Numbered from the stretch's first letter, positions 8,340 to 17,787 are shown. The stretch: DNA of 64,000 bases from Rossellomorea aquimaris (GCF_000935355.1 NZ_JXZC01000005.1:181278-245277), one strand, 5' to 3'. The notes: generated from the letters alone by a model not told the origin. Made by a program: numbers and translations.

Positions 8340-9434
8340 TTATTTTAGCTCCATCACTTCCATAACCGCACGCTCAGCGGACCGAAGTGCACCTTCAAGA
8401 TGACCGCCATGTTCAGGGGATGTTTCTGTACCGGCAAATATGAGCTTCTTTTCCCAGGTTCCGGTAATCACCGGTGGACCATAGGCCGGAAAGCTGGTAA
8501 GAGGGGCTGCATCTTCTTCCACCGCAGTATGGGAATCAATGGACCAATCCTTGTATATGAGAGAAAGGGGTTGATCGGCATCCGCCCCAAAGAGCCTGGT
8601 CAACTGTTCTATGACAAGTTCGAGGATTTTTTCCTCACCCAGCTCTTGGCGCATATTAGCAGGTATCCCGAAGAAGCCAAAGAGTGCACCATAATCTGTA
8701 TGGGGTGATGCATCATGGATTTCCTGTAAGGGACCGGCCCAGCTGGTTACCTGTCCGGAAAGTCCATTTTCCCGCCAGAAGGGACGTTCATAAATTGCAA
8801 CCGCCTTCGCCTGTCCCGCCATCCACGTTGGTTTGTCTAACAGGCTTTTCACGATCTCATCTGGAAGTGAAGGGGAGAATTCAATGCGACGCTCCACGAT
8901 TCGGGGAGGCAATGCTAGGATGACAGCTCCCGCTCTTATAATTTTCTTTCTTCCACCAGCTTGCTCTGCTTCAACAATGACCTTCCCCTCTTCATCCATT
9001 CGTATTGCGGTTACGCATGCATTCAATTCGACCGTCCCCTCAGGAAGAGTTTCTGATAAGGCGTCAATGAGTGCTTGAGCACCGCCAATAAGCCTAACAG
9101 ACCTTTGAATAGCCCCTTTCGGCAACATATGCCGTTGGACGGGTTCATTTTTTGACTGTTCGAAAAGAATTGCTCCTTCAGTGTGCTGTACAAACGTCTG
9201 TAAGCCGAGTTCTTCGACAAGATACGTGATAGTGGGCTCATGTTCCGGCCAGAACCAGGTTGGTCCCAAATCAACCTTGCCAAAGTCCGGTCCATCCACG
9301 TCACTGCTCAACACTCTGCCGCCTATTCTCTGTCGCGATTCCAGTACAATGCACTCCATGCCTTTCTCAATAAGCAGAGAAGCCGCCCGGAGACCACTTA
9401 AACCAGCTCCTACAATGATTATTGGATCTTTCAT
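8340..9434 (-). CDS. FAD-dependent amine oxidase (flavin monoamine oxidase family)
   Basis: 364 residues. N-terminal Rossmann motif IIIVGAGLSGLRAA (GxGxxG, residues 6-19) with the acidic VLESRQRIGGR that binds FAD. The C-terminal signature FAGTETSPEHGGHLEGALRSAERA (about 331-354) closes the FAD site as in monoamine and polyamine oxidases. Shorter than eukaryotic MAOs (about 500) but typical of bacterial members. It oxidises an amine with release of H2O2 and an aldehyde; the substrate cannot be read from the sequence. Single gene, convergent with the upstream hypothetical, cytosolic (no leader). Confidence 0.85.
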   Translation of the reverse strand: MKDPIIIVGAGLSGLRAASLLIEKGMECIVLESRQRIGGRVLSSDVDGPDFGKVDLGPTWFWPEHEPTITYLVEELGLQTFVQHTEGAILFEQSKNEPVQRHMLPKGAIQRSVRLIGGAQALIDALSETLPEGTVELNACVTAIRMDEEGKVIVEAEQAGGRKKIIRAGAVILALPPRIVERRIEFSPSLPDEIVKSLLDKPTWMAGQAKAVAIYERPFWRENGLSGQVTSWAGPLQEIHDASPHTDYGALFGFFGIPANMRQELGEEKILELVIEQLTRLFGADADQPLSLIYKDWSIDSHTAVEEDAAPLTSFPAYGPPVITGTWEKKLIFAGTETSPEHGGHLEGALRSAERAVMEVMELK

Positions 9435-9553
9435 TTCATTACCTCCGATCTATTTGTTCACTCCATCTATTTTTTAATGTTTATCTAATCCCAACAATGA
9501 AGCATCATGTCATAATAGAGAAGTTTAGCAGAACCATATGCCATTTTCACTTA

Positions 9554-9590
9554 AAACAGCCCCTGGCAAAAGATGTGCCAGGGGCTGTTT
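9554..9590 (-). terminator. Terminator of the 50-residue gene
   Basis: 15-bp perfect stem (9554-9568 with 9576-9590) around a 7-nt loop. On the minus strand it is followed by a short T tract. Confidence 0.7.
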
Positions 9591-9668
9591 CCTCTATTTC
9601 ACCTTGAATTTCATTGAATAAAAAAGCTTGCGGGCATTCATCGTCCCTACAAGCTCTCTATCATCTAC

Positions 9669-9821
9669 CTACTTCTCATACTCTTCATTCTCATACGTGC
9701 CATAATGACCATTTTCCGTATCAATGACTCCGCTCGTATAAGAATCCATGATCTGCTGGCTTACCTGCTCGTTTGCCTGCTCATCATATGTGAACTGCTC
9801 TTTCGGATCTCTTTTCTTCAT
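9669..9821 (-). CDS. Small acidic hypothetical protein (50 residues)
   Basis: A short gene starting at ATG 9821 with an AAGGGGG ribosome site 8 nt upstream and ending at TAG 9669. The product begins MKKRDPKEQFTYDEQANEQV and continues with an acidic, tyrosine-rich tail (YTSGVIDTENGHYGTYENE). No membrane segment. Codon use and a strong ribosome site plus a downstream terminator support it as real. It resembles the small YozQ-type proteins of Bacillus only in size and composition. Divergent from the universal stress gene. Function unknown. Confidence 0.65.
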   Translation of the reverse strand: MKKRDPKEQFTYDEQANEQVSQQIMDSYTSGVIDTENGHYGTYENEEYEK

Positions 9822-9929
9822 GTCGATTCCCCCTTATAAATAAGTAGTCGTTTCCCTTTTATTGTTCGAAAATTAGATACAGATATGAGTGGAAAAATAT
9901 AGTATGATAAGGGTAAGGAGGGGATAACA

Positions 9930-10382
9930 ATGAGTTTAAAATATCAGAACATATTAATAGCCGTTGATGGATCCAAAGAAGCAGAATGGGCGTTCAAAAA
10001 AGGGATTGCCATCGCTAAACGTAATGATGCAACATTATCATTGATACATGTCATCGATACCCGTTCCTTCGCGGCGATTGAATCCTACGATCGCACGGTA
10101 GGAGAAAGAGCTATCAAGTATGCTGAAGAATTGTTAGACGAGTACAAAGCAGATGCTGCAGAAGCAGGGTTAACAAAAGTGAAAACCTATGTCGAGTACG
10201 GTTCCCCTAAAGTGATCATCCCAAGAGAAGCAACCAAGAACGTCAAAGCAGACCTTATCATATGCGGCGCAACCGGACTTAACGCCGTCGAACGATTCCT
10301 CATCGGAAGTGTGTCAGAGCATATTACAAGAGCTGCCCATTGTGATGTTCTCGTTGTCCGGACAGAAGAATTGGATGAGTAA
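9930..10382 (+). CDS. Universal stress protein (UspA family)
   Basis: 150 residues with the full UspA fold: ILIAVDGSKEAEWAF start, LSLIHVID strand, and the ATP-binding G-x2-G-x9-G-S pattern at GATGLNAVERFLIGSVSEHI near residues 117-137. ATP-binding class of stress protein, cytosolic. Start preceded by AAGGAGGGG. Single gene with a bidirectional terminator shared with argH. A GGGTAA at the -10 position could be part of a sigma-B promoter but the -35 is poor. Confidence 0.9.
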   Translation: MSLKYQNILIAVDGSKEAEWAFKKGIAIAKRNDATLSLIHVIDTRSFAAIESYDRTVGERAIKYAEELLDEYKADAAEAGLTKVKTYVEYGSPKVIIPREATKNVKADLIICGATGLNAVERFLIGSVSEHITRAAHCDVLVVRTEELDE

Positions 10383-10400
10383 TGATTTTATTAACCAAAA

Positions 10401-10445
10401 GAGCCGTTGAATGCAGATAGACTCTACGTTCAACGGCTCCTTTTT
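10401..10445. terminator. Bidirectional terminator between the usp gene and argH
   Basis: 11-bp perfect stem 10401-10411 with 10429-10439; T tracts on both strands. Confidence 0.85.
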
Positions 10446-10447
10446 AT

Positions 10448-11842
10448 CTAGACTGATTGAGCAGTAAATGTTTTCAATTGAGATTTCCCCTTCTCAATCT
10501 GCACCTTCACCTGCTCAAATCCTGTACCACCATAAGACTTTCTTCTTTCAACAGCCGAATACGGAGTCAATATCGAATAAATGTCCTCCTCTATCAATGA
10601 AGAAAACTCACCATACTCTTCCAATGTAATATCCTTCAGATAGCAGCCCTTTTTAATACAATAGAGAACCAGCTTCCCGACGATTTCATGGGCTTGTCTG
10701 AACGGAATCCCTTTTGTCGCCAAGTAATCGGCAAGTTCCGTCGCATTGGAGAAATCATTCCCTACCGCTTCCTCCATTTGTTTCGTGTTCACCTTCATCG
10801 TAGAGATCATACCAGTGAAGATTTTCAAAGATCCCACTACGGTTTTAACGGTATCGAACATGCCTTCCTTGTCTTCCTGCATGTCCTTGTTGTACGCAAG
10901 GGGCAAGCCCTTTAAGACGGTAAGTAGAGAGATAAGATTTCCATTCACTCTCCCCGTTTTCCCTCTCACAAGCTCCGCCATATCAGGATTCTTCTTTTGA
11001 GGCATGATGCTGCTTCCAGTCGTGAAGCTGTCATCGAGCTCGATGAAGCGAAACTCCTCCGTGGACCAGAGGATCATCTCTTCCGCCAAGCGAGAAAGAT
11101 GGGTCATCATAATGGAGCTATTGCTCAGGAATTCCAGGATGAAATCACGATCACTTACGGCGTCCAGACTGTTTTCGTAGCATGAGTTGAACCCAAGCAG
11201 TTCAGCTGAATATTCCCGGTCAATCGGGAACGTAGTACCAGCCAGTGCCCCGGCGCCTAATGGGGATATGTCGATTCTTTTAAGAGAGTCAACGAGTCGT
11301 TCCTTATCCCGGTTGATCATCCAGAAATAACACATAAGATGATGGGCGAAGGAAATCGGCTGGGCACGCTGAAGATGAGTATACCCAGGAATGATCGTTT
11401 CAACATTTTCTTCCGCCTGAACAATGATTGCCTGCTGAAGATCCTCAACGAGTGTGACGATTTCCTCCACTCGTCTCTTTAGAAACAGATGCATGTCTGT
11501 CGCGATCTGGTCATTACGGCTTCTGCCTGTATGAAGTTTACCGCCGACCTCACCAATTAAATCAATCAGCTGCTTCTCCAAGTTTAAGTGGATATCTTCA
11601 TACTCAACAGAAAACTGAAGTTCATTCTTTTCAGCCTTTCCGTAAAGAACATGAAGTCCTTCAAGGATTTGATCAGCTTCGCCTACAGTGAGGATACCGC
11701 ATTTTTTTAACATCGTTACATGGGCGATGCTGCCTTCGATATCCTCAAGGACCAGTTCCTGATCGAAGGAGATGGATGCGTTGAATTCATCCACCCACTC
11801 TTCCGGTTTTTTTGTAAAACGTCCACCCCAGAGCTTGCTCAT
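10448..11842 (-). CDS. argH: Argininosuccinate lyase
   Basis: 464 residues, full length. Splits argininosuccinate to arginine and fumarate, the last step of arginine synthesis. The fumarase/lyase superfamily signature [12 protein letters not shown] carries the flexible catalytic serine loop; the N-terminal SKLWGGRF and the RSRNDQ segment are ArgH hallmarks, and HTGRSRNDQ and TTFPIDRE are also conserved. Starts within the end of argG (ATGA overlap at 11839-11842), so it is translationally coupled and transcribed from the ArgR-controlled argG promoter. Confidence 0.98.
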   Translation of the reverse strand: MSKLWGGRFTKKPEEWVDEFNASISFDQELVLEDIEGSIAHVTMLKKCGILTVGEADQILEGLHVLYGKAEKNELQFSVEYEDIHLNLEKQLIDLIGEVGGKLHTGRSRNDQIATDMHLFLKRRVEEIVTLVEDLQQAIIVQAEENVETIIPGYTHLQRAQPISFAHHLMCYFWMINRDKERLVDSLKRIDISPLGAGALAGTTFPIDREYSAELLGFNSCYENSLDAVSDRDFILEFLSNSSIMMTHLSRLAEEMILWSTEEFRFIELDDSFTTGSSIMPQKKNPDMAELVRGKTGRVNGNLISLLTVLKGLPLAYNKDMQEDKEGMFDTVKTVVGSLKIFTGMISTMKVNTKQMEEAVGNDFSNATELADYLATKGIPFRQAHEIVGKLVLYCIKKGCYLKDITLEEYGEFSSLIEEDIYSILTPYSAVERRKSYGGTGFEQVKVQIEKGKSQLKTFTAQSV

Positions 11843-13050
11843 AGAGTCACTTTCTCCTTCTTTTCAGCGTTGACCATTGCTGAAACCTTTGTCGGCAGAC
11901 CCCATAATTGAATGAATCCAACGGCAGCATCATGATCGAATTCATCCGCTTTTGTGTAAGTCGCAAGTTTCTCATCATATAAGGAATTAGGTGATTTTCT
12001 TCCTTCCACGATGGCATGCCCCTTGAATAATTTCACGCGGACGACACCATTCACATACACCTGTGTTTGATCAAGGAATGCCTTCAGCGCTTGATTCAGT
12101 GGCGAAAACCATAAGCCTTCATAAATCATTTCCGACATTTTCTTCTCGATCACAGGTTTAAAATGAGCAAGCTCCTTCACAAGCGTAAGATCTTCCAGTT
12201 CCTTATGTGCCTTTAACAGCGTGACGGCGGCTGGACACTCATACACTTCACGTGACTTGATCCCGACCAGACGATTCTCCACATGATCGATACGTCCGAC
12301 CCCATGTTTACCAGCAATGATATTCAGCTTGGAAATAATCTCATCTAGTGGATGGGCAACGTGATCCAATTCAACAGGCACACCATTAGAGAATGTAATC
12401 TCGACCACATCAGCTTCGTCCGGTGATGCTTCAATGCTCGACGTCAAGTCGTATGCATCCTCTGGAGGAGCAGCCCATGGGTCTTCAAGTACACCACATT
12501 CATTGCTTCTTCCCCATAAGTTCTGGTCGATGCTATAAGGGGAATCGAGATTGATGGGGATAGGGATCCCTTTATCCTTCGCATATTCAATCTCTTCTTC
12601 ACGTGACCATTTCCATTCGCGAACCGGCGCGATCACTTCTAAAGAAGGATTCAATGCCGCGATGGATACTTCAAATCTCACCTGGTCATTCCCTTTTCCC
12701 GTACATCCGTGGGCGACCGCTGTAGCATTTTCCTGTTCAGCGATCTCCACAAGCTTTTTAGCAATCAAAGGTCTTGATAGAGCAGAAACCAGCGGATATT
12801 TCCCTTCGTACAGAGCGTGACTTTGTAAGGCAAGAAGGGCATAATCATTCGCGAATTCTTCTTTCGCGTCGATCACATAGCTTTTTGAAGCTCCGACCTT
12901 CAGCGCTTTTGCTTGAACGAAATCCAGATCCTTTCCCTCTCCAACATCCAGGCAACACGCAATCACTTCATATCCTTTTTCCTTTAACCATTGAACCGCA
13001 ACCGACGTATCTAAACCACCTGAGTAGGCTAATACCACTTTTTTATTCAT
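11839..13050 (-). CDS. argG: Argininosuccinate synthase
   Basis: 403 residues. ATP-dependent ligation of citrulline and aspartate. The N-terminal PP-loop [10 protein letters not shown] and downstream [13 protein letters not shown] and [12 protein letters not shown] segments are diagnostic of ArgG. Start has AGGAGG at 8 nt. First gene of the argGH operon, with two ARG-box palindromes around its promoter, so arginine repression through the ArgR/AhrC regulator is expected. Confidence 0.98.
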   Translation of the reverse strand: MNKKVVLAYSGGLDTSVAVQWLKEKGYEVIACCLDVGEGKDLDFVQAKALKVGASKSYVIDAKEEFANDYALLALQSHALYEGKYPLVSALSRPLIAKKLVEIAEQENATAVAHGCTGKGNDQVRFEVSIAALNPSLEVIAPVREWKWSREEEIEYAKDKGIPIPINLDSPYSIDQNLWGRSNECGVLEDPWAAPPEDAYDLTSSIEASPDEADVVEITFSNGVPVELDHVAHPLDEIISKLNIIAGKHGVGRIDHVENRLVGIKSREVYECPAAVTLLKAHKELEDLTLVKELAHFKPVIEKKMSEMIYEGLWFSPLNQALKAFLDQTQVYVNGVVRVKLFKGHAIVEGRKSPNSLYDEKLATYTKADEFDHDAAVGFIQLWGLPTKVSAMVNAEKKEKVTL

Positions 13051-13080
13051 CCGTATCTCCTCCTGTTAATCTATATATAT

Positions 13081-13146
13081 TGAATAATTATTCTTTAAGA
13101 TGAATTTATATTAGCAGTTTATCAGAAAATCATCAATACTTATTCA
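13081..13146 (-). promoter_or_regulatory. argG promoter with two ARG boxes
   Basis: Minus strand -35 TTGATG (13131-13136) and -10 TAATAT (13108-13113), spacer 17. ARG-box-like palindromes TGAATAATTATTCT (13081-13094, just downstream) and, on the minus strand, TGAATAAGTATTGA (13133-13146, over the -35). Both fit the ArgR consensus TGAATAWWWATTCA closely. Confidence 0.75.
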
Positions 13147-13259
13147 TTAATTTGTATAAATATTTTATAAAATGATGTTGAGATTGCCTTCCTGCTGGGC
13201 TTGTCGGTTCATTTATTGTAGGATGAAAGAAGAATGATACGTAAGGAGCATCAGGATAG

Positions 13260-13577
13260 ATGAAGAACGAATTTTTCTCATATAATTCAAGGCTCGGAAT
13301 CTACCTTCCCCGATTCTTGAAGGAATGGCACTCTTATTCTTCTGAGGAACAGGAATTGATTCTTCTTGAATGGGAGCGCGTACGGGGAATGATTCCTGAC
13401 CGGATCCAGGAAATTGAAGTGGAGATTGAGAGATTGCAGGCGGAATTGGCTCAAGAAGACAATTTCGAAAGGTCCTGCATGATCAATGGAGAGATTTCAG
13501 AGAGGGCTTCAGAAATCAATGATTTATGGATCTGGTACCGGACCAATCCGGAAAAAACACAAAGGGGGATGATGTGA
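13260..13577 (+). CDS. Hypothetical small coiled-coil protein
   Basis: 105 residues. Starts FFSYNSRLGIYLPRFLKEW, then a charged helix (about residues 40-85, EIEVEIERLQAELAQEDNFER) likely to form a coiled coil, ending in WIWYRTNPEKTQRGMM. No signal or membrane segment; I do not recognise the family. Its last codons GGG ATG ATG and stop form the 5' arm of the terminator. Divergent from argG. Confidence 0.65.
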   Translation: MKNEFFSYNSRLGIYLPRFLKEWHSYSSEEQELILLEWERVRGMIPDRIQEIEVEIERLQAELAQEDNFERSCMINGEISERASEINDLWIWYRTNPEKTQRGMM

Positions 13578-13598
13578 GTACATCATCCCCCTTTGTTT
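13552..13598. terminator. Bidirectional terminator overlapping a stop codon
   Basis: 15-bp perfect stem (13561-13575 with 13580-13594). The 5' arm is coding sequence of the 105-residue protein. On the minus strand a TTTTTT run follows, so it also ends the EcsC-family gene. Confidence 0.88.
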
Positions 13599-14436
13599 AT
13601 TGATCATTTTTCTTTTCACGCAAATAGCGGTATTGATAATACTTTTCCGCAAAATCAGTGATTTTCCTGGAAAGCTGATAATTGGATCCAGCCCCGATGG
13701 CGATGCTGACAAGAGGAAGACCTGACCATTTCTTCCCTTTGAACATGGTGATGGCCATTGCTTTTAGTGCCTGCTTCATGGACCCTTCCAGCCACGTATA
13801 GTCTGTCAGCTGCTCCGATCCGTCATAGAAGTAATTGGAATCCTTCTTATTCAAGTCCTCCATCAGATCTTCCCAGGCAAGTGCCCGAAGCCTTGCCGGC
13901 AGCGTGGCTGCATGGAACACCTTCAGTGACGTCATCATTTCAAATGGGGTCTGAACGTCAAATCCATAGGTGATGGCAATGAGCTGCACCGAACGCAGAT
14001 TGATGACAAGCATGGCAGGAAGATCTGAACCGATCGCCACCAGGCCGCCTGTCCCCGTCACCCCTCCTTGTATTAAAGAGTAGATGCGATGACGTCCCGC
14101 ATGTTGTTCCGCTATGTAATGAAGCTGATCGATCGTTAAATAATGAAGATCCTCAACCGTCTGAATATCTTGATTAAAAGCTCTTGCCGTCACAAGGATG
14201 CGCTCACGTGCATCGTTTTGCATCTGTGAGCCTTGAATAAGAGAATGCATGTGAAACAACCAGCCATCCAGACGCTGGAAAAATTGAGCCTGAACATCTT
14301 CCGGGATCGATTCAAAGGCGTAATCCAACCATTTCACATATGTATGCTCCAAATCATTCGCTTCGTATTCAAATAATTCATCTCTCCACGTCTTGATCGA
14401 CTGCCATACCTGCTTATCTCGTTCTGACCAGTTCAC
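13597..14436 (-). CDS. EcsC-family protein
   Basis: 279 residues from GTG 14436. Contains the EcsC-like core: a glycine-rich hydrophobic stretch IQGGVTGTGGLVAIGSDLPAMLVINLRSV near the middle and a tyrosine-rich C-terminus. Named after the third ecs-operon gene of B. subtilis; biochemical role unknown, likely membrane-associated. AAAGGAG lies 7 nt before this GTG. An ATG-start version (14508) is excluded because the promoter -10 (TATACT at 14473-14478) would lie inside its coding region. It occupies the place of moaB in the B. subtilis order. Confidence 0.8.
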   Translation of the reverse strand: MNWSERDKQVWQSIKTWRDELFEYEANDLEHTYVKWLDYAFESIPEDVQAQFFQRLDGWLFHMHSLIQGSQMQNDARERILVTARAFNQDIQTVEDLHYLTIDQLHYIAEQHAGRHRIYSLIQGGVTGTGGLVAIGSDLPAMLVINLRSVQLIAITYGFDVQTPFEMMTSLKVFHAATLPARLRALAWEDLMEDLNKKDSNYFYDGSEQLTDYTWLEGSMKQALKAMAITMFKGKKWSGLPLVSIAIGAGSNYQLSRKITDFAEKYYQYRYLREKKNDQ

Positions 14437-14472
14437 TTCTCCCACTCCTTTTACATTCATTAAATTACGTAT

Positions 14473-14481
14473 AGTATACCA
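14473..14481 (-). promoter_or_regulatory. Extended -10 promoter of the EcsC-family gene
   Basis: Minus strand TGGTATACT: extended TGn plus a near-consensus -10, about 37 nt before the GTG start. The -35 is weak. Confidence 0.55.
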
Positions 14482-14588
14482 TATCTGGGGAGGACAACAC
14501 TTATACACAAGAAAGTCTTTTGAATACTCTGATATTATTAATAGGGTCTTTCGTAAAGTATGTTGCTATTGCAGAAGAAAAAGTACTA

Positions 14589-14714
14589 GTTGATTTCCGC
14601 TCCAGGATGCTCGCTTTCCGCGGGGCTGGCGGTGAGCCTCCTCGGCTGCGCCTCCGGGGTCTCACCTGTCCAGCTATTCCCGCAGGAGTCGAGCATCCTT
14701 CCGCTCCAATCAAC
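14589..14714 (-). repeat. Interspersed GC-rich imperfect palindrome, copy 1
   Basis: 126 bp, reading on the minus strand as GTTGATTGGAGCGG...ACTCCTGCGGG...GAGACCCCGG...GAGGAGGCTC...CCGCGGAAAGCG...GGAAATCAAC. Terminal arms can pair. Three relatives occur in the window (14885-15003, 28681-28767, 28921-29042). Confidence 0.8.
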
Positions 14715-14859
14715 TTTCTGAGCATGTATCCTTAATCGAAAATAATTAAAACAAGCTTTTTAGCAAACGATCTCATTTAAGTTAAGTAGAGATTGATTTG
14801 TCCTTTTAGGAAAGAAGAATTATTTTTCCTACTTATATTGTTTTCTGTTACACATTGAA

Positions 14860-15026
14860 GCTCTGTCACAAAAAAACTATTAAAGATGGAGAGGGGAACT
14901 GCGCAGACTCCTGCGGAAGTACGGGCGTGCCGAGACCCCGGAAGCGAAGCTGAGGAGGCTCGGCCGAACGTCCGCGGAAAGCGGAGCAGTTCCCCTCTCC
15001 ATCTAGCACAAACTAATTGACAGAGC
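14860..15026 (+). repeat. Interspersed GC-rich imperfect palindrome, copy 2, with outer arms
   Basis: Core 14885-15003 opens GATGGAGAGGGGAACTGC and closes with its complement, with the same internal blocks as copy 1 in the opposite orientation. An outer inverted repeat GCTCTGTCA (14860-14868) and TGACAGAGC (15018-15026) encloses it. The 14715-14859 spacer between copies 1 and 2 is A/T-rich and gene-free. Confidence 0.8.
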
Positions 15027-15073
15027 CTTGCAGAAATTATGTTAAAAACAACAAACTTTGCAAAAAAAGCTTA

Positions 15074-15109
15074 TAAAAAAACAGGATCACCATTAAGGCA
15101 ATCCTGTTT
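15074..15109 (-). terminator. ackA terminator
   Basis: Arms AAACAGGAT (15078-15086) and ATCCTGTTT (15101-15109), then a T run on the minus strand. Confidence 0.85.
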
Positions 15110-15115
15110 GCGTTA

Positions 15116-16309
15116 TTAGATATTTCCTTTTTCCACTACATCACGTGCAATCATGACTTCTTCGTTCGTCGGGATGATCATGACTTTTACAGGTGAATGC
15201 GGGTAGTTAACGAATGCTTCTTTACCGCGGACCTGGTTACGTGCAGGATCCCAGTATACGCCCATGAATTCCAAGCCTTGGAGGACTCTTTCACGGATAA
15301 GCGTACTGTTTTCTCCGATTCCTGCTGTGAAGACGATTGCGTCTACACCATACATGCGGGATGCATAAGAACCGATGTATTTATGGATACGGTTGGCAAA
15401 CACTTCAAGAGCCAGTTCCGCACGCTCGTTACCTTCAGAAGCCTGTTGCTCGATATCACGAAGGTCACTTGAGAACCCGGATACACCAAGCATACCGGAT
15501 TTCTTGTTCAGGATGTTCAATACTTCATCAGCCGTTGATCCTGTCTTTTCCATGATGAACGGGATAAGGGCCGGATCGATATTACCTGAACGTGTTCCCA
15601 TGGCAACACCTGCTAGAGGAGTGAAGCCCATTGACGTATCGATCGACTTACCGCCTTCGATCGCCGCGATACTTGCACCATTACCTAAGTGACAAGAGAT
15701 CAGGCGAACTTGCTCTTTCGGACGGCCAAGCATTTCCGCTGCACGCTCTGATACATACTTGTGGGAAGTACCGTGGAAGCCATACTTACGGATGCCATAA
15801 TCTTCATAATACTCATAAGGAAGGCTGTATAAGAAGGAGCTTTCCGGCATAGATTGGTGGAACGCTGTATCAAAGACAGCAACCGCTGGCACATTAGGCA
15901 ATACGTTTTGGAATGCCTTGATACCCGTAAGGTTGGCTGGGTTATGAAGTGGAGCCAGATCAGAAAGTTCTTCAATCTTAGACACTACGTCTTCCGTAAT
16001 CAGAACGGAATCATTGAACACCTCGCCACCGTGCACAACACGATGTCCGATCCCGTCGATTTCATCAAGTGAATCAATGATGCCAAAGCCTGTCAGCTTT
16101 TCAAGCAGCATTTTAACCGCGACTTCATGGTTCGGGATATCTGTTACTTCTTCACGTTTCTCATCATTCACTGTTATATTAAATACCGCATCGTTCAGTC
16201 CGATACGTTCAATAAGACCTTTTGTAATAACCGTTTCTTCAGGCATATCAAAAAGCTGAAACTTTAAAGAAGAGCTTCCAGCATTAATTGCAATCACTTT
16301 TTTTGCCAC
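15116..16309 (-). CDS. ackA: Acetate kinase
   Basis: 397 residues. Interconverts acetyl phosphate and acetate with ATP; overflow-metabolism enzyme. Signatures: [12 protein letters not shown] at residues 9-20 and the second ASKHA motif [20 protein letters not shown]. Catalytic region [14 protein letters not shown] conserved. AAGGAG site before ATG. Promoter and a perfect cre site lie upstream, in the same geometry as B. subtilis ackA, where CcpA activates. Confidence 0.98.
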   Translation of the reverse strand: MAKKVIAINAGSSSLKFQLFDMPEETVITKGLIERIGLNDAVFNITVNDEKREEVTDIPNHEVAVKMLLEKLTGFGIIDSLDEIDGIGHRVVHGGEVFNDSVLITEDVVSKIEELSDLAPLHNPANLTGIKAFQNVLPNVPAVAVFDTAFHQSMPESSFLYSLPYEYYEDYGIRKYGFHGTSHKYVSERAAEMLGRPKEQVRLISCHLGNGASIAAIEGGKSIDTSMGFTPLAGVAMGTRSGNIDPALIPFIMEKTGSTADEVLNILNKKSGMLGVSGFSSDLRDIEQQASEGNERAELALEVFANRIHKYIGSYASRMYGVDAIVFTAGIGENSTLIRERVLQGLEFMGVYWDPARNQVRGKEAFVNYPHSPVKVMIIPTNEEVMIARDVVEKGNI

Positions 16310-16390
16310 GTTGTATCGCTCCTTTTGTTTTCGATCTCTTGACTCTTATTTATTCTGTTCATTGAATCATTTTTTATCTCTCAATTCCCC

Positions 16391-16419
16391 ATTAAATCAC
16401 TGACTCCCACCTATTTCAA
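16391..16419 (-). promoter_or_regulatory. ackA promoter
   Basis: Minus strand TTGAAA (16414-16419), 17-bp spacer, TTTAAT (16391-16396) with an extended TGA before it. Confidence 0.75.
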
Positions 16420-16433
16420 GAAAAAGCTTGAAA

Positions 16434-16447
16434 TGACATCGTTTTCA
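16434..16447 (-). promoter_or_regulatory. cre site for CcpA upstream of ackA
   Basis: TGAAAACGATGTCA on the minus strand matches TGWAANCGNTNWCA at 14/14. It is centred near -57 relative to the inferred start, a position typical of CcpA activation. Confidence 0.8.
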
Positions 16448-16540
16448 TGTTAAATTAAATATTTTCACAAAAATTAGAATTCATAGTGATAAGAGTGGTT
16501 ACGGTAGAAGTTGGACTTCGCGGGCGGGTGGCGAATTTCG

Positions 16541-16660
16541 TCGAATTGTGCAGAACGGTCGGTATAGTGAAAGTTTGGTTGATAAAATGAAAAAACGGTT
16601 GATATATTTTTTTAACGGTCGATATATACTTTTAACGGTCGATAAATCAAAATCGAACCC
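16541..16660. repeat. 20-nt phased intergenic array, core ACGGTYGATA
   Basis: GGTC/GGTT ends at 16560, 16580, 16600, 16620 and 16640, exact 20-nt steps. Linkers include GATAAAATGA and GATATATTTT, nearly the same as those of the array at 56281-56660. Between the ytxK terminator and the ackA upstream region. Confidence 0.8.
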
Positions 16661-16699
16661 CTCTTTCCTTCATACCCCCAACAAATGGAGAATAAAACA

Positions 16700-16729
16700 C
16701 AAAAAAACAAGACCGCCAAAGGCAGTCCT
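16700..16729 (-). terminator. ytxK terminator
   Basis: Arms AAGACCGCC (16709-16717) and GGCAGTCCT (16721-16729) around AAA, with a T run on the minus strand. Confidence 0.85.
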
Positions 16730-16740
16730 GTAAAAAATCA

Positions 16741-17733
16741 CTATTTATTCTGTGCAAGCCACTGATCGATTTTGGACATGATGTCCTGCAGGGCACGTTG
16801 ATTTGATAAGCTTGGCAGCTGAGCAAGCAATACTTCCTTAGGAGGCTTAATTCCTTCTTTTTTCTTTTGAAGGATCAGGATGCTCTTTGCTGAGTTCTTA
16901 TTTTTGAATAATGACAGGGGCAGCTGTAAGAAGCCTTGGATGTCGGCCTTTTCTTTCAAATACGTTTGCAGCTGTGCGCTGTACGGAGATTCGAAAAGTC
17001 CATTTGGCACGATGAAGAAAAGGTATCCTCCTTCTTTCGTGTGCTTCAGGCTCTGTTCCATAAACAGATGGTGGGCATATGAATGACCTTCTTCTGCTTT
17101 CAGCTCATAATCCTGTGCTCGTAGATCGTTCGGGTAGTAACCGATTGGCAGGTCACATAACACAAGGTCTACAGGGTCGATGAACAGGGGTTCGATTGAA
17201 TCCTGATTAAAGAGCTGTAGTGGATGTTTTTGAAGATCGGCTCCTACGTAGGCGAGTTTGATTAATACTTCATCGATTTCGACCCCGATGGATTGCGTTT
17301 CTTTTCCCGGCATCTGATTGAGGACCGTCGTCAGGAGGTTCCCTGTCCCGATCGCCGGATCCAGGATGGTGAGCTTGTCCATGCCCTTGGTGAATTTATT
17401 GACCAGGTAGCTAATAAATAAACCAAGAGAGTCCGGTGTCATTTGATGGTTCGGCTGAACGTTTTCTTTCATTCCTTTTAAAATCGCGAATTGAAAGGCT
17501 TTACGGATATTTTCATTCTCGAGTTGAGAAAGGCTCACTTCATCGTACTTCTTGTTCAAACGTTTCTTGGTCAGTTCACTTACTTCCTCTTGCAGGACGT
17601 CACCCTGAAAAAGGTTTTCCCCTGTTTCGGCTACGGCCTCTAAATAGCTGCATGCTAATTCCTCTTGCAGCAGTGTAGCCGTTTCATCGATTATTCCAAA
17701 TAATGATTCGACTGGCGAATTAATCATCGGCAT
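16741..17733 (-). CDS. ytxK: Class I SAM-dependent methyltransferase, YtxK
   Basis: 330 residues. SAM-binding motif I ILDPAIGTGNLLTTVL, acidic GVEIDEVLIKLA, and a catalytic DLPIGYYP in the place of the NPPY motif of N6-adenine methyltransferases, where the first N is replaced by D. C-terminal GGYLFFIVPNGLFES as in type I modification subunits, but no specificity gene is nearby. Position between ackA and tpx is that of B. subtilis ytxK. The true substrate is unknown. Confidence 0.9.
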   Translation of the reverse strand: MPMINSPVESLFGIIDETATLLQEELACSYLEAVAETGENLFQGDVLQEEVSELTKKRLNKKYDEVSLSQLENENIRKAFQFAILKGMKENVQPNHQMTPDSLGLFISYLVNKFTKGMDKLTILDPAIGTGNLLTTVLNQMPGKETQSIGVEIDEVLIKLAYVGADLQKHPLQLFNQDSIEPLFIDPVDLVLCDLPIGYYPNDLRAQDYELKAEEGHSYAHHLFMEQSLKHTKEGGYLFFIVPNGLFESPYSAQLQTYLKEKADIQGFLQLPLSLFKNKNSAKSILILQKKKEGIKPPKEVLLAQLPSLSNQRALQDIMSKIDQWLAQNK

Positions 17734-17787
17734 TCATTCCTTTATCACAATTTCATTCATCTATTTTACCTCTGTCCATACCGTTTG

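Noticed and set aside
14501..14735. Small frames over palindrome copy 1
   Set aside because: Both strands are open because the repeat is GC-rich; no start signals, and it would cover the repeat boundaries.
17200..17733. ytxK as a restriction-modification system
   Set aside because: No restriction or specificity gene nearby, and synteny identifies the housekeeping YtxK.
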